This document shows, piece by piece, positions 7,616-17,549 of a DNA stretch of 64,000 nt. Numbering within the stretch: the stretch's first letter is position 1; each line of letters opens with the position of its first letter. The notes under the pieces were generated by a model. That model made no database searches. It saw nothing but the letters and a program-made list of their open reading frames with translations, and had not been told where the DNA came from. The stretch is from contig JAEEVL010000010.1 in the NCBI GenBank assembly GCA_016290875.1, positions 26,620 through 90,619 of the forward strand, in the 5' to 3' direction. The translations under genes were made by a program, and so were the position numbers. Source of the DNA: Ruminococcus sp. GTDB lineage: Bacteria > Bacillota > Clostridia > Oscillospirales > Ruminococcaceae.

Positions 7616-9268
7616 TTAATAATTGTCCGGAAGGTCGTTCTCGAGAAGAACTATTTTCTTCTTGTCCGTCTGATAAGACTGTACCTTCGCAAGAGCCTCA
7701 TTCAGTCCGTCAGCTACAAATACCTTTTCCATATCGAAGCCTGCGTCCTTGATGCCGTTATATATCGGCACGGTCTGTGCCTTGCCGACGAGGACGATGT
7801 AGTCGCAAGCCTTAGCGGCTTCCTGACCGAACTCAAAGTTTAGCTCATCCTGCTTTGCGCCGAGCTCTACCATACCGGGAGTTACCAGTATACGGCAGGC
7901 ATCAAACAGGCCGACGACATTCAGAGCCGCACGGCAGCCGCTCGGGTTGGAGTTGTAGGCATCGTCGATATATGTTACTCCGTTGCCCTTGTCGAGAAGC
8001 TGTAGTCTGTGAGGTACGGCCGCTATACGCTTTACCGGAAGCGCGAGCTTTTCAAGTGATATGCCCGTTCCGTGTGCATATGCGATAGCACCGAGAACAT
8101 TCTGTACATTATGCTCGCCGAGAAGCTTCATAGAATAGCGGCAGGTCTCGCCCGAGGGAGTAGTTACGGTAAACTCTGTTCCTCTGTCAGAAACCGATAT
8201 TTCCGAAGCACGGTAGTCATTGCCTTCTGTAAGTCCGTAAAGGACTGCATTCTTATACTGCGGAGCCTTTGCACGGATAAGCTCATTGTCGCCGTTGAGG
8301 TATATCTTACCGCCGGCTGCCTGTACTGCGTCCGCAAGCTCGAACTTGGTGTTCACCACGTTCTCGATAGAGCGGAAGGTCTCAAGGTGCTGAGGTCCTA
8401 CCGATGTGATGATACCGTCGTGAGGATGTGCAATATCGCAAAGTTCCTTTATCTCATGAACTCTTCTCGCGCCCATTTCACAGATGAAATACTGGTGTGT
8501 GGGACGGAGGTCGCGGCGCACTGTGATAGTTACGCCCATAGGTGTATTGAAGCTCTCAGGTGTTTTGAGAGTCTCATACTGTGAACTGAGCAGCTCGCTC
8601 AGGTAGAATTTCATACTGGTCTTGCCATAGCTTCCGGTAATACCTACCTTGTGAAGCGAAGGCATATCAGCAAGCTTCTTCTTGGCATCGTTGATGTACC
8701 AGCGCTGGACTGATTTTTCAACAGGCTTGTTGATTAGATTTGAAAGTGGAACAAGTATCGGTGTGAGATAGAGTGCTGAACCAACTATAATGAATGGCAG
8801 CACATTTGTGAATCTCCATGCGCCATCAAAGTCAACTCTTTTCGCTGAGAAGAACGCTCCGGTAAAAGCTGCCGCGATAAGTATGAAGAAGGTCGCCAGC
8901 ATACGCTTTACACGGGCAGTATACACAAGCGGCTTCTTGAACTTCTTGCCGGGCTTGTTGGCAATGATAATGCCGATGTCCGCCATTATGAGGAAAATGG
9001 TCAGGACTGTCGCAGCCTTGTTCTTTCCTGAGTTGAGAACGTGCTTCTCAGAATCCCATATCAGTATGCGCTCTAAAGGAAGGAGCACAAGCTGTATCAC
9101 CAGGAATATGATCAGGGGAATGTAGCGCTTAATGTTCTTTTTCATCCACCAGGAATGCTCCGGTGTCTTGTAGCCGTTCAGCTGGAGCATATGGAACTCT
9201 CTCAGCCCGGAAAAAATAATTGCGGCGAGCGAGACTGCCGCATATATACACCAAATGACTATACTCAT
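7616..9268 (-). CDS. Membrane-anchored Mur ligase (MurF-like)
   Basis: 550-aa Mur ligase family protein. The first 190 residues hold about five membrane helices (near 2-20, 48-66, 88-104, 123-141 and 155-172). The Mur ligase centre and C-terminal domains follow, with P-loop GITGSYGKTS (about 209-218), ICEMGAR, and the C-terminal DDAYNSNPSG typical of MurF. The usual cytosolic MurF substrate-binding domain 1 is absent and the membrane block replaces it. Adjacent ddl makes the D-Ala-D-Ala that MurF adds, so MurF-like activity is plausible, although another D-Ala- or amino-acid-adding ligase is possible. ATG at 9268 is preferred over TTG at 9271 because AAGGAG lies 7 bases from the ATG. Confidence 0.8.
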   Translation of the reverse strand: MSIVIWCIYAAVSLAAIIFSGLREFHMLQLNGYKTPEHSWWMKKNIKRYIPLIIFLVIQLVLLPLERILIWDSEKHVLNSGKNKAATVLTIFLIMADIGIIIANKPGKKFKKPLVYTARVKRMLATFFILIAAAFTGAFFSAKRVDFDGAWRFTNVLPFIIVGSALYLTPILVPLSNLINKPVEKSVQRWYINDAKKKLADMPSLHKVGITGSYGKTSMKFYLSELLSSQYETLKTPESFNTPMGVTITVRRDLRPTHQYFICEMGARRVHEIKELCDIAHPHDGIITSVGPQHLETFRSIENVVNTKFELADAVQAAGGKIYLNGDNELIRAKAPQYKNAVLYGLTEGNDYRASEISVSDRGTEFTVTTPSGETCRYSMKLLGEHNVQNVLGAIAYAHGTGISLEKLALPVKRIAAVPHRLQLLDKGNGVTYIDDAYNSNPSGCRAALNVVGLFDACRILVTPGMVELGAKQDELNFEFGQEAAKACDYIVLVGKAQTVPIYNGIKDAGFDMEKVFVADGLNEALAKVQSYQTDKKKIVLLENDLPDNY

Positions 9269-9342
9269 CAAAAGTCTCCTTGCTTTTATTATCTATCTGA
9301 AAAATCATGCAGGGAACGGTGTCCCCGATATAGTTGCTATGC

Positions 9343-10122
9343 TTAATCTTCTATTTTCAGGAACGAGCACATTACACGGTTGAATGTGAACTGCTGTTCC
9401 AAGAAGGAATAGTGTCCGGCATTCTCGAGCTTTACCAGACCTGCGTCGGGTATGAGCTTCTCCATCTTTTCACCGTCAGAAAGCGGTGTGGCTGTGTCGT
9501 TCACGCCCCATATGAGCAGTGTGGGACACTTTATCAGGTGAAGATACGGCTCTAAGTCCTCATTTACGACCTTGACCATTACCTGTCTCATAAGCGGTGA
9601 AGCCGCAGCATAGTCGGCGCTTCCCATTTTCTTGCGGAAGTTCTCGAGCGCGTCGGGAGCTATCTTCTGCATCAACTTTGTGGAAAGGAACGCCTTTCCG
9701 AGCTTGTAATAGCGTGTGCGCCAGCTTTTCTTGTTAGACTTTGGCGGCATTATGCCTGCGCTGTCAACAAGTATCACCTTTGTTACCTCAAACGGCAGGT
9801 TTTCCCTTGCGTGCATCCTTATTATAACTCTTCCGCCGAAGGAGTGTCCGAGGAGCATTACCTGCTTTGTATCGTAATCCTTCAGGAAGTCAATGACGAA
9901 CTGGACATAGTCGTCCACACACCAGGCCGAAGGCGGTTCTTCACTCTCGCCGAAGCCAGGCATATCCATCGCCACGACAGTATATTTGCGTGAGAGCAGT
10001 TCAATTAGGTTTGCAAAGAGCTTGATATTGCTGCCCCATCCATGCAGGAGCACTATGAGATCACCGCTGCCCTTCTGTTCATAATTGATACTGATCCCGT
10101 TTACAGTTTTTCTCAATTTCAT
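9343..10122 (-). CDS. Alpha/beta-fold hydrolase
   Basis: 259-aa serine hydrolase. It shows the oxyanion-hole motif LLHGWGSN, nucleophile elbow LLGHSFGGR, the acid in LIWGVNDTATPL and the histidine in NAGHYSFLEQ, giving a complete triad. There is no signal peptide, so it should be cytosolic. The substrate is unknown. It is the first gene of the run that continues into the Mur ligase and ddl (74-base gap), which hints at an envelope-related role. I start at ATG 10122 with TGGAGAT upstream; an in-frame extension to 10179 would run into the leader downstream of the promoter and adds no family sequence. Confidence 0.85.
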   Translation of the reverse strand: MKLRKTVNGISINYEQKGSGDLIVLLHGWGSNIKLFANLIELLSRKYTVVAMDMPGFGESEEPPSAWCVDDYVQFVIDFLKDYDTKQVMLLGHSFGGRVIIRMHARENLPFEVTKVILVDSAGIMPPKSNKKSWRTRYYKLGKAFLSTKLMQKIAPDALENFRKKMGSADYAAASPLMRQVMVKVVNEDLEPYLHLIKCPTLLIWGVNDTATPLSDGEKMEKLIPDAGLVKLENAGHYSFLEQQFTFNRVMCSFLKIED

Positions 10123-10182
10123 TATCTCCAGTTGTTTATTTGTATCAGAGCATATCCGTCTGCGGATACATATACACATTTT

Positions 10183-10211
10183 ATTATATCACGCCTGCAA
10201 ATCAATGTCAA
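10183..10211 (-). promoter_or_regulatory. Sigma-A promoter of the hydrolase-murF-ddl run
   Basis: Minus strand TTGACA (10206-10211), a 17-base spacer and TATAAT (10183-10188), a consensus promoter. The leader contains a small TATCCG/CGGATA hairpin near 10153-10168. Confidence 0.8.
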
Positions 10212-10304
10212 TCGCAAATAGCTGTGAAAAATCCGTGCTTTTCAACAAAATTATGCACCTGTGCGCTTTTATAGAACTTTAGATGTCATTGTTTACTGTT
10301 ATCC

Positions 10305-10333
10305 TTGACTTTAACAAATGTTTATTGTATAAT
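10305..10333 (+). promoter_or_regulatory. Sigma-A promoter of the FHA-PP2C operon
   Basis: TTGACT (10305-10310), a 17-base spacer and TATAAT (10328-10333), about 30 bases before the Shine-Dalgarno sequence AAGGAG. It is divergent from the promoter at 10183-10211. Confidence 0.8.
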
Positions 10334-10369
10334 TATAAATAAGAATATATCTACGCAAGGAGCGATAGT

Positions 10370-11854
10370 ATGGCAAAGTTCAAAGTGCTTGAAAAGCAGG
10401 GACAGATCGGCATCCGCTGCAAACTCACCGGCAACGAACAGATCAACAGCGGCGAGGTCCTCTTCTTTTCACAGAATTTCATAAAGGGCTTTATGCAGCC
10501 CACTGTTGAGGACGCAGGAAAACTCATTTTCATCGGGGCACAGGGAGTTCCGCTTTCTCGTTTTCTAAAACAGGTCATCACAAAGGAACAGTTTTTCCCG
10601 ATAGTTGCACAGGTTATAGAGATATACAAGTCTGCAGTAAACCGCAATCTTCCTCTCCAGAACGTCGTGCTCTCACCTGATTTTATAGTTATAAACCCGA
10701 ATACAGGTGAAATGTCCTTTGTTTATGCTGTTATAAATACTCCTCAGCCTATGAATGACGGCTATACTTCATGTATGAACCGTATCGCTTCAATGGCTCA
10801 TTTTGCTACTCAGGAGGATTTCAATGCTGTAGGAAACTTCCTTAATTTCATAAACAGCCTCGGTACCTTCTCTGTTCCGGATATGGAGAACTATATAACA
10901 AAGGCCGCTCCGATCACTTACAATATCGTAATGCGTCAGCCGTTCAATCCCCCTGCACCGGCAGCTCCTGCTGCACCCGTACAGGAAACAGCACAGCCTG
11001 CGCCTGTTCAGGAAGCACCTCAGTCAGAGCCTGTCAGCGAGGAAGTTAAACCTGCTGAACAAAATGAAGCTCCTGTATCGCAGCCTGCACAGGAAACAGT
11101 TTCCGAAACAGCTCCGGTACAGGAAGAAAAGAAGCCGGATCCAGTTCAGGAATCACCCGCAGCTGAGCCTGTGAAGGAAGAAGCTGCACCCGAAGCTGCT
11201 CCTGCTGCTGAGGAAGTCAAGGCTGAACCTGCTAAGGAAGAGGAAAAGCCTGCAGAACAGCCCGCTCCGGTAAATCCGGCTATCCGTACTGCTCCCGTTA
11301 TCGCTCCGCCTGTTATCCACGCTGACGAAGTCAAGGTACAGGAAGTGAAGGCTCCGGAAGCTCCTGCTGAACCCGAAGTTAAACAGCCTGAGCCTGCCGA
11401 AGAACCCAAACAGGCAGAACCGGAAGTTAAAAAGCAGGAACCCGTTCAGGAACCCACTAAGCCTGAAACTGCAAAGGAAGAAGTTAAAACCGAAGCTGCT
11501 CCCGCTGCTGAAGAAGCTAAGTCTGAGCCTGTCAAGGAAGAGAGCAAGCCGGCTGAACAGTCTGCCCCCAAGCTCGTACGCCGCTCCAACGGTGAGACTG
11601 TCGTTCTCAGCAAGCCTGTATTCAAACTCGGCAAGGAACGTGCAAAGGTCGATTTCTGCGTAACAGGCAACAAGACTGTAAGCCGTGTTCACGCAACTAT
11701 ATATGTACGCAACGGAGAATGCTTCGTACAGGATAACAATTCTACCAACAGAACATTCATCAACGGCGAACCTGTCGCTGTTCAAACAGAGATAAAGCTC
11801 AACAAGGGTGACGTTCTCAAGCTCTCAAATGAGGAATTCGATTTTATCGGCTGA
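10370..11854 (+). CDS. FHA-domain protein with kinase-like N-terminal region and long Pro/Ala/Glu linker
   Basis: 494-aa cytosolic signalling protein. Residues 1-195 form a folded region whose layout (FFSQNFIKGFMQP, then QNVVLSPDFIVINPNTGEMSFVY) recalls the degenerate kinase-like domains found in front of FHA domains in Clostridia; this is an inference. Residues about 196-400 are a low-complexity linker of PAAP, EEVK and PVQE words. The C-terminal FHA domain (about 408-494) has the phosphothreonine-binding pattern: GKERAKVDF, SRVHA and NSTNRTFING. It heads an operon with a PP2C phosphatase, so it probably reads Thr phosphorylation that the phosphatase removes. No Ser/Thr kinase gene is in the window. 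Confidence 0.88.
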   Translation: MAKFKVLEKQGQIGIRCKLTGNEQINSGEVLFFSQNFIKGFMQPTVEDAGKLIFIGAQGVPLSRFLKQVITKEQFFPIVAQVIEIYKSAVNRNLPLQNVVLSPDFIVINPNTGEMSFVYAVINTPQPMNDGYTSCMNRIASMAHFATQEDFNAVGNFLNFINSLGTFSVPDMENYITKAAPITYNIVMRQPFNPPAPAAPAAPVQETAQPAPVQEAPQSEPVSEEVKPAEQNEAPVSQPAQETVSETAPVQEEKKPDPVQESPAAEPVKEEAAPEAAPAAEEVKAEPAKEEEKPAEQPAPVNPAIRTAPVIAPPVIHADEVKVQEVKAPEAPAEPEVKQPEPAEEPKQAEPEVKKQEPVQEPTKPETAKEEVKTEAAPAAEEAKSEPVKEESKPAEQSAPKLVRRSNGETVVLSKPVFKLGKERAKVDFCVTGNKTVSRVHATIYVRNGECFVQDNNSTNRTFINGEPVAVQTEIKLNKGDVLKLSNEEFDFIG

Positions 11855-11888
11855 TAACTGTATATCTGCCGGGAAAGGAAGTGAGTCT

Positions 11889-12656
11889 ATGGAATATATC
11901 GTTGCTGCCGACACCGACATCGGTAACACGAAGAAGGTCAATCAGGACAGTCTCTGCGTAAAGACTGCTGACACGCCCAAGGGTAAAGTTGCCCTGATTA
12001 TGGTCTGCGACGGTATGGGAGGACTGTCCAGAGGAGAACTCGCAAGCGCTGAAGTAGTGCGAAGCTTCTCGGAGTGGTTTGAATATGGACTCGCAGACGA
12101 ACTCAAGAACTGGAGTTGGGACAGGATCGCTGAGATCACAGCACGCCGTCTCAGATTCCTCAACGATACGATGATAACATATGGTATCCGCAACGACATA
12201 AAGCTCGGTACTACCGCAACAGGTATGCTGGTCGTGAATTCACAGTACATGAGCTTCCATGTCGGCGATACACGTCTCTATAAGATAGGTGAGGAGCTCA
12301 CTCAGATAACCGAGGATCACACCTATGTCAATCTCGAAATGAAGCGCGGCAATATGACTGCCGAGGAAGCTTCAAAGGATAAGCGCCGAAACGCTCTCGT
12401 TCAGTGCGTAGGCGTTACAGGAGGAGTTTCTCCCGAGATCAAGTTCGGCAACATCGAAGAAGATGTTAACTACTTCATATGTTCCGACGGTATGCGCCAC
12501 GTCGTTACCGACGAGGAAATACTGGATATACTTTCACCAAGGCTCATAACGACCAAATCCTCAATGGAAGCGCGTCTGCGCGAGCTTATCGAGCTGGTCA
12601 AGCTGAGAGACGAGAAAGACAACATCTCCGGTGCGGTATTCCGCGCTGAAATATGA
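11889..12656 (+). CDS. PP2C-family protein serine/threonine phosphatase
   Basis: 255-aa metal-dependent phosphatase of the PrpC/Stp type that removes phosphate from Ser/Thr in the cytosol. Motifs in order: the N-terminal DTDIGNTKKVNQDSL, the metal site MVCDGMGGLSRGELAS, GTTATGMLVV, HVGDTRLYKI, CSDGM and the terminal KDNISGAVF. All metal-binding aspartates of the family are present. The ATG at 11889 follows GGAAAGGAAG and begins 34 bases after the FHA stop. An upstream GTG at 11808 inside the FHA gene would add 27 residues unlike the family. It acts with the FHA protein. Confidence 0.92.
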   Translation: MEYIVAADTDIGNTKKVNQDSLCVKTADTPKGKVALIMVCDGMGGLSRGELASAEVVRSFSEWFEYGLADELKNWSWDRIAEITARRLRFLNDTMITYGIRNDIKLGTTATGMLVVNSQYMSFHVGDTRLYKIGEELTQITEDHTYVNLEMKRGNMTAEEASKDKRRNALVQCVGVTGGVSPEIKFGNIEEDVNYFICSDGMRHVVTDEEILDILSPRLITTKSSMEARLRELIELVKLRDEKDNISGAVFRAEI

Positions 12657-12677
12657 TTCAGGAAGGGCGTGATACCG

Positions 12678-12965
12678 TTGACAGCAAATGAATGGAAGAT
12701 CGTAATAGCTGCGGTCGTAGTTTTTGTGATCGTAAACATTATAATGTGGACTCTGATAATCAAAGCCAAAAAGAATTCAAATGCTGATAAAGGCGGTCCG
12801 TCCACAGAAGGTCTGCCCGAAAGCATAAAGACTTCGTCCAAAAAGAAAACAGCAGCTCCCGATCCGAGTGAATTCAGCATTCCTGTTGACCGCAAGCCGC
12901 CGGAGGATTTCAAGCTGATAGACAATATCGTCATTGTACACACAGATGAACGTATAAACAAATAA
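12678..12965 (+). CDS. Small single-pass membrane protein of the FHA-PP2C operon
   Basis: About 95 aa, family not recognised. One membrane segment (VIAAVVVFVIVNIIMWTLII, about residues 8-27) is followed by a basic, Lys/Pro-rich cytoplasmic tail that ends in a short hydrophobic IDNIVIVHTDE stretch. Start is uncertain: the Shine-Dalgarno GGAAGGG at 12661-12667 lies only 1 base from GTG 12669 but 10 bases from TTG 12678, so I prefer TTG. It is third in the operon and overlaps the terminator with its stop codon. It may anchor the signalling module at the membrane, which is speculation. Confidence 0.6.
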   Translation: MTANEWKIVIAAVVVFVIVNIIMWTLIIKAKKNSNADKGGPSTEGLPESIKTSSKKKTAAPDPSEFSIPVDRKPPEDFKLIDNIVIVHTDERINK

Positions 12966-12990
12966 GGACTCCATATGGAGTCCTTCTCAT
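12964..12990 (+). terminator. Terminator of the FHA-PP2C operon
   Basis: Hairpin AAGGACTCC-ATAT-GGAGTCCTT followed by a short T/C tract. The stem begins within the stop codon of the small membrane protein gene. Confidence 0.7.
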
Positions 12991-13075
12991 TTATCGGAAT
13001 AGTAAATCATTAAAGGCTGTTCTCACTTTCGGAATTGTGAGGCTCTGAAATCCCTGTGTTGATTGAAACAGCTTT

Positions 13076-13104
13076 ATAAAAAAGGACTCCTTGCGGAGTC
13101 CTTT
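13076..13104 (-). terminator. Terminator of secDF
   Basis: Minus strand AAAGGACTCC-GCAA-GGAGTCCTTT followed by a T run. The stem is nearly identical to the convergent terminator at 12964-12985. Confidence 0.8.
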
Positions 13105-13109
13105 AATTA

Positions 13110-14078
13110 TTACTTAGCAGCAGCTGCTTTCTTTGCTTCTCTTGACTTTAACCATGACCATGTTACAGGTGCAACAAAGAGTGAGGTGTAAGTACCGGAG
13201 ATAAGTCCTGCCATAAGCGGAACTGAGAAGCTGAGAAGTGAATCATAGCCCTTTACCATAACTACTATTGTGATGATGAGCATCGTTGAGATAGTTGTGA
13301 TAGATGTTCTGATAGAACGTGTAAGGGACTGTGAACAGCCTGTGTTGATAAGCTCATTGAGTGAAGCCTTCGGCATAAGCTTGCGGTTCTCTCTGATTCT
13401 GTCGTAAATAACGATAGTGTTGTTGATAGAGTAACCGAGGATAGTCAGGATAACTGCAACAGTGTTTGCACTGAACTCAAATCCGAAGATAAAGGATACA
13501 GCCATTGCAACAACGAGGTCGTTAACGAGTGCGAATACTGAACACATACCTGCAGACCAACCGCCGATGTTTCTGAATCTTACTGCAATGTAGAGAATGA
13601 TAACTACAGCTGCAAAGATAACAGCGATAACGCACTTGAGGAGGAACTCGTTACCTGTTGTTGAAGTAACGTTTACTGCCTCGGCATCCTTGAGGTTGTT
13701 GTCAGCAAACTTCTCCTTGAGAGCGTTTGTGAGTTCAGCCTGCTTGTCAGCATCAAAGTCGCCTGTTGTCATTGAGATAGTGAACTGTGAATCACCTGTG
13801 TTTATATCCTTACCTGTACGTACAGTAAGATTTTCGCCTGTTATTGTTTCAGCAAGGCTCTTCACATCGCCTGTACTGAGGTCACCCTCGTAGGAGTAAG
13901 TGAGCATCGTACCGCCTTTGAATTCGATAGAACGGTTATCACCGCGGATGATGATACCAACGATGAGTGCAACGAATACCACGATGCAGATAACGAGTAT
14001 CATTTTCTTCTTTCCGCAGAAGTTGTATACCTTGCCCTTGTAAGCAGGAGCTTCGGGTGCTTTTTTCTTAGTACTCAC
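13110..14078 (-). CDS. secF: Protein translocase subunit SecF
   Basis: 322-aa membrane subunit that with SecD uses the ion gradient to help the SecYEG channel complete protein export. It has one N-terminal membrane helix (about 26-45), the SecF motif IEFKGGTMLTYSYEG, a periplasmic-side domain to about 150, and five C-terminal helices with YSINNTIVIYDRIRENRK, the RND-type signature. The GTG start overlaps the secD stop (GTGA) and has GGAGGTGATG upstream. The C-terminus is a basic, Ala-rich tail. Confidence 0.95.
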   Translation of the reverse strand: MSTKKKAPEAPAYKGKVYNFCGKKKMILVICIVVFVALIVGIIIRGDNRSIEFKGGTMLTYSYEGDLSTGDVKSLAETITGENLTVRTGKDINTGDSQFTISMTTGDFDADKQAELTNALKEKFADNNLKDAEAVNVTSTTGNEFLLKCVIAVIFAAVVIILYIAVRFRNIGGWSAGMCSVFALVNDLVVAMAVSFIFGFEFSANTVAVILTILGYSINNTIVIYDRIRENRKLMPKASLNELINTGCSQSLTRSIRTSITTISTMLIITIVVMVKGYDSLLSFSVPLMAGLISGTYTSLFVAPVTWSWLKSREAKKAAAAK

Positions 14079-15487
14079 TTGACATCACCTCCGTAAAGCT
14101 TTCTGTTTCTGAAGCACTTGAACTTGGAGAGTGAAGTCACCATAATTCTTGATGCGAACACGCCCATGATGAAGTTAAGGATAACACCTGCGAGGAGCGT
14201 GAAACCGAAGGAGTAAACAAATCCCTCAGCAGTTGCACCGAATGCAAAGAAGATAGTCTTATTGAGGATATTGGAGAAGAAGCTTGTAGGTACGCCGAAT
14301 GCGCCCATGAGGATAACGGCGATGAACACGTTTGTGATGTTACCGTCGAGGATAGCGGAGAATGCTCTCTTGTATGCTATCTTGATAGCGGAATCAAGAG
14401 ACTTTCCTGTCCTGAGCTCTTCCTTGATACGCTCGCCTGTGATGATATTTGCGTCAACGCCCATACCAACAGCGAGAATGATACCCGCAATACCGGGGAT
14501 AGTAAGTGTGGAACCGTGCATAAAGCCGAACCAGCCTGTGATAGCAGCGATACTTCCTGCTACCTGACCGATAAGAGCGATAACTGCTACGAAACCGGGA
14601 AGTCTGTAAAGAACTATCATATATACTGCGATAAGCGCAAATGCGATAGCTGCAGCAAGAAGGATAGCGTCAAGTGAACCTTCACCCATTGTAGGTGAGA
14701 TAGTATTTGTGCTTACTGTAACAAGCTTGAAAGGCAGCGCACCGCCGTTGATCTGATCTGCAAGCTTCTTAGCTGAATCACCGTCGAAGTTACCTGTGAT
14801 AACAGCCTCATCATTAGTGATAGCCTCATCTACTGAAGGGGCAGAGATCATGTAATCGTCCATCCAGATAGAGATTGGAGTCTGTGTGCCGGCAAGCTCT
14901 GCAGTTGCACTTGAGAACTTACTTATACCTGATTTATTGAGCTTGAGCACAACCTGCCATTCAAGCTCTGAGTTTTCGCTCTTTCTTTGATAAGCGGTAT
15001 CAGCATAATCTATATCTGAACCCTCGAGAACGATCTCGCCTGAAGGATGCTTGTTGCCCTCTTCGTCCTCTGTGGTATCTGTACCCTTGCGGAAGGTGAG
15101 CTGAGCCATATCGCCAAGCTCCTTTACAGCTGCCTTAGGATCAAAATTGCTCTCGCCAGCCTGCCAGGGGAAACGTACAATGATTCTGTTGCTCTTATTA
15201 TCGCTGTAAACCTCGTTATCAGTTATACCAAGGTTAGCAAGTCTTGTCTTGATGATCTCAGATGCAGCATCAAGCTGAGACTCACTTGCGTCATAACCGT
15301 CAGCCGGCTCGAAGGTAGCGTCAACGCCGCCCTTGATGTCGATACCGAGACGAATATCATCAACACCCTTGATATAGGTCTTTGTCTTGTCAGCGTAGGA
15401 CTTGTCGAGACCTACGACCGACGAGAAAGTGAACAGTACGATAAAAGCAACGACAATGAAGAAAGTTGATTTTCCGATCTTTTTCAC
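14075..15487 (-). CDS. secD: Protein translocase subunit SecD
   Basis: 470-aa partner of SecF. One N-terminal membrane helix (about 8-27) is followed by the large extracytoplasmic P1 domain, including GIDIKGGVDATFEP. C-terminal helices carry GMGVDANIITGERIKEEL, the family signature. I place the start at GTG 15487, eight bases after AGGAGG; the in-frame TTG at 15493 is too close to that site. It is transcribed from a strong promoter at 15534-15562 and coupled to secF. Confidence 0.95.
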   Translation of the reverse strand: MKKIGKSTFFIVVAFIVLFTFSSVVGLDKSYADKTKTYIKGVDDIRLGIDIKGGVDATFEPADGYDASESQLDAASEIIKTRLANLGITDNEVYSDNKSNRIIVRFPWQAGESNFDPKAAVKELGDMAQLTFRKGTDTTEDEEGNKHPSGEIVLEGSDIDYADTAYQRKSENSELEWQVVLKLNKSGISKFSSATAELAGTQTPISIWMDDYMISAPSVDEAITNDEAVITGNFDGDSAKKLADQINGGALPFKLVTVSTNTISPTMGEGSLDAILLAAAIAFALIAVYMIVLYRLPGFVAVIALIGQVAGSIAAITGWFGFMHGSTLTIPGIAGIILAVGMGVDANIITGERIKEELRTGKSLDSAIKIAYKRAFSAILDGNITNVFIAVILMGAFGVPTSFFSNILNKTIFFAFGATAEGFVYSFGFTLLAGVILNFIMGVFASRIMVTSLSKFKCFRNRKLYGGDVK

Positions 15488-15533
15488 GGTCAATGCCTCC
15501 TAATTTTTTTGTGTCTATTCGACAATTATAAAT

Positions 15534-15562
15534 ATTGTACTATAATTTTGGTCAAAAGTCAA
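15534..15562 (-). promoter_or_regulatory. Sigma-A promoter of secDF
   Basis: Minus strand TTGACT (15557-15562), a 17-base spacer and TACAAT (15534-15539). It separates secDF from the upstream ATP synthase operon, after which I saw no clear terminator. Confidence 0.75.
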
Positions 15563-15652
15563 GCACATCACAACAAAACCTCAACTTTTCAAAACTATGC
15601 ACAAATTTCCAAAGCTATATTAGTGCATAGTTCATAGTTAGGCTGAAAGGTT

Positions 15653-16063
15653 TTATTTGAAGTGCTTCTGTGAGATCTTCAGACGGTTCATAGCACGGTT
15701 AAGAGCAGCCTGAGTCTGGTAATACTCCTTGATGCTCTGCTTCTGACGCATTTTCTCTTCTGCGCGCTGGCGTGCTTCTTCCGCACGCTTTATATCAATC
15801 TCCTCGGGGAGCTCACAGTTGTCCGCAAGGATTATCGCCTGATCCGGCATAACCTGTATAAATCCTCCGGATATAGCGCCATAATGCCATTTACCGTCCA
15901 CCATGTATTTAAGTTCTCCGGTGGGCAGAGTCGTAACGACAGGCTCGTGACCTGCCATTATACCGACAAGTCCGTCGATAGCCGTTATAACAAGATGTTC
16001 GCAGTCGCCCTGATAGAATATACGGTCAGTTGCGATTATCTCGAGATGAAAGGTCTTAGCCAT
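15653..16063 (-). CDS. atpC: ATP synthase F1 epsilon subunit
   Basis: 136-aa central-stalk subunit. The N-terminal beta-sandwich (FHLEIIATDRIFYQGDCEHLVI ... GIMAGHEPVVTTL) is followed by a C-terminal helical hairpin (about 88-136) that can inhibit ATP hydrolysis. It is the last gene of the operon, 13 bases after atpD, with GAGGAGGAG before the ATG. Confidence 0.95.
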   Translation of the reverse strand: MAKTFHLEIIATDRIFYQGDCEHLVITAIDGLVGIMAGHEPVVTTLPTGELKYMVDGKWHYGAISGGFIQVMPDQAIILADNCELPEEIDIKRAEEARQRAEEKMRQKQSIKEYYQTQAALNRAMNRLKISQKHFK

Positions 16064-16076
16064 ATCGCTCCTCCTC

Positions 16077-17486
<1,410 letters not shown>

Positions 17487-17493
17487 TCAGCGC

Positions 17494-17515
17494 GGGACGC
17501 CGAAAACGCCGTCCC
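17494..17515. repeat. Palindromic spacer repeat between atpG and atpD
   Basis: GGGACGCCGAAAACGCCGT then CCC: arms GGGACG and CGTCCC with an inner CG/CG pair. It shares the ACGCCG-core with palindromes at 21.01 and 42.64 kb. Confidence 0.5.
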
Positions 17516-17549
17516 TGCAATTATGGATTATACATTATGATTTCCAAGC

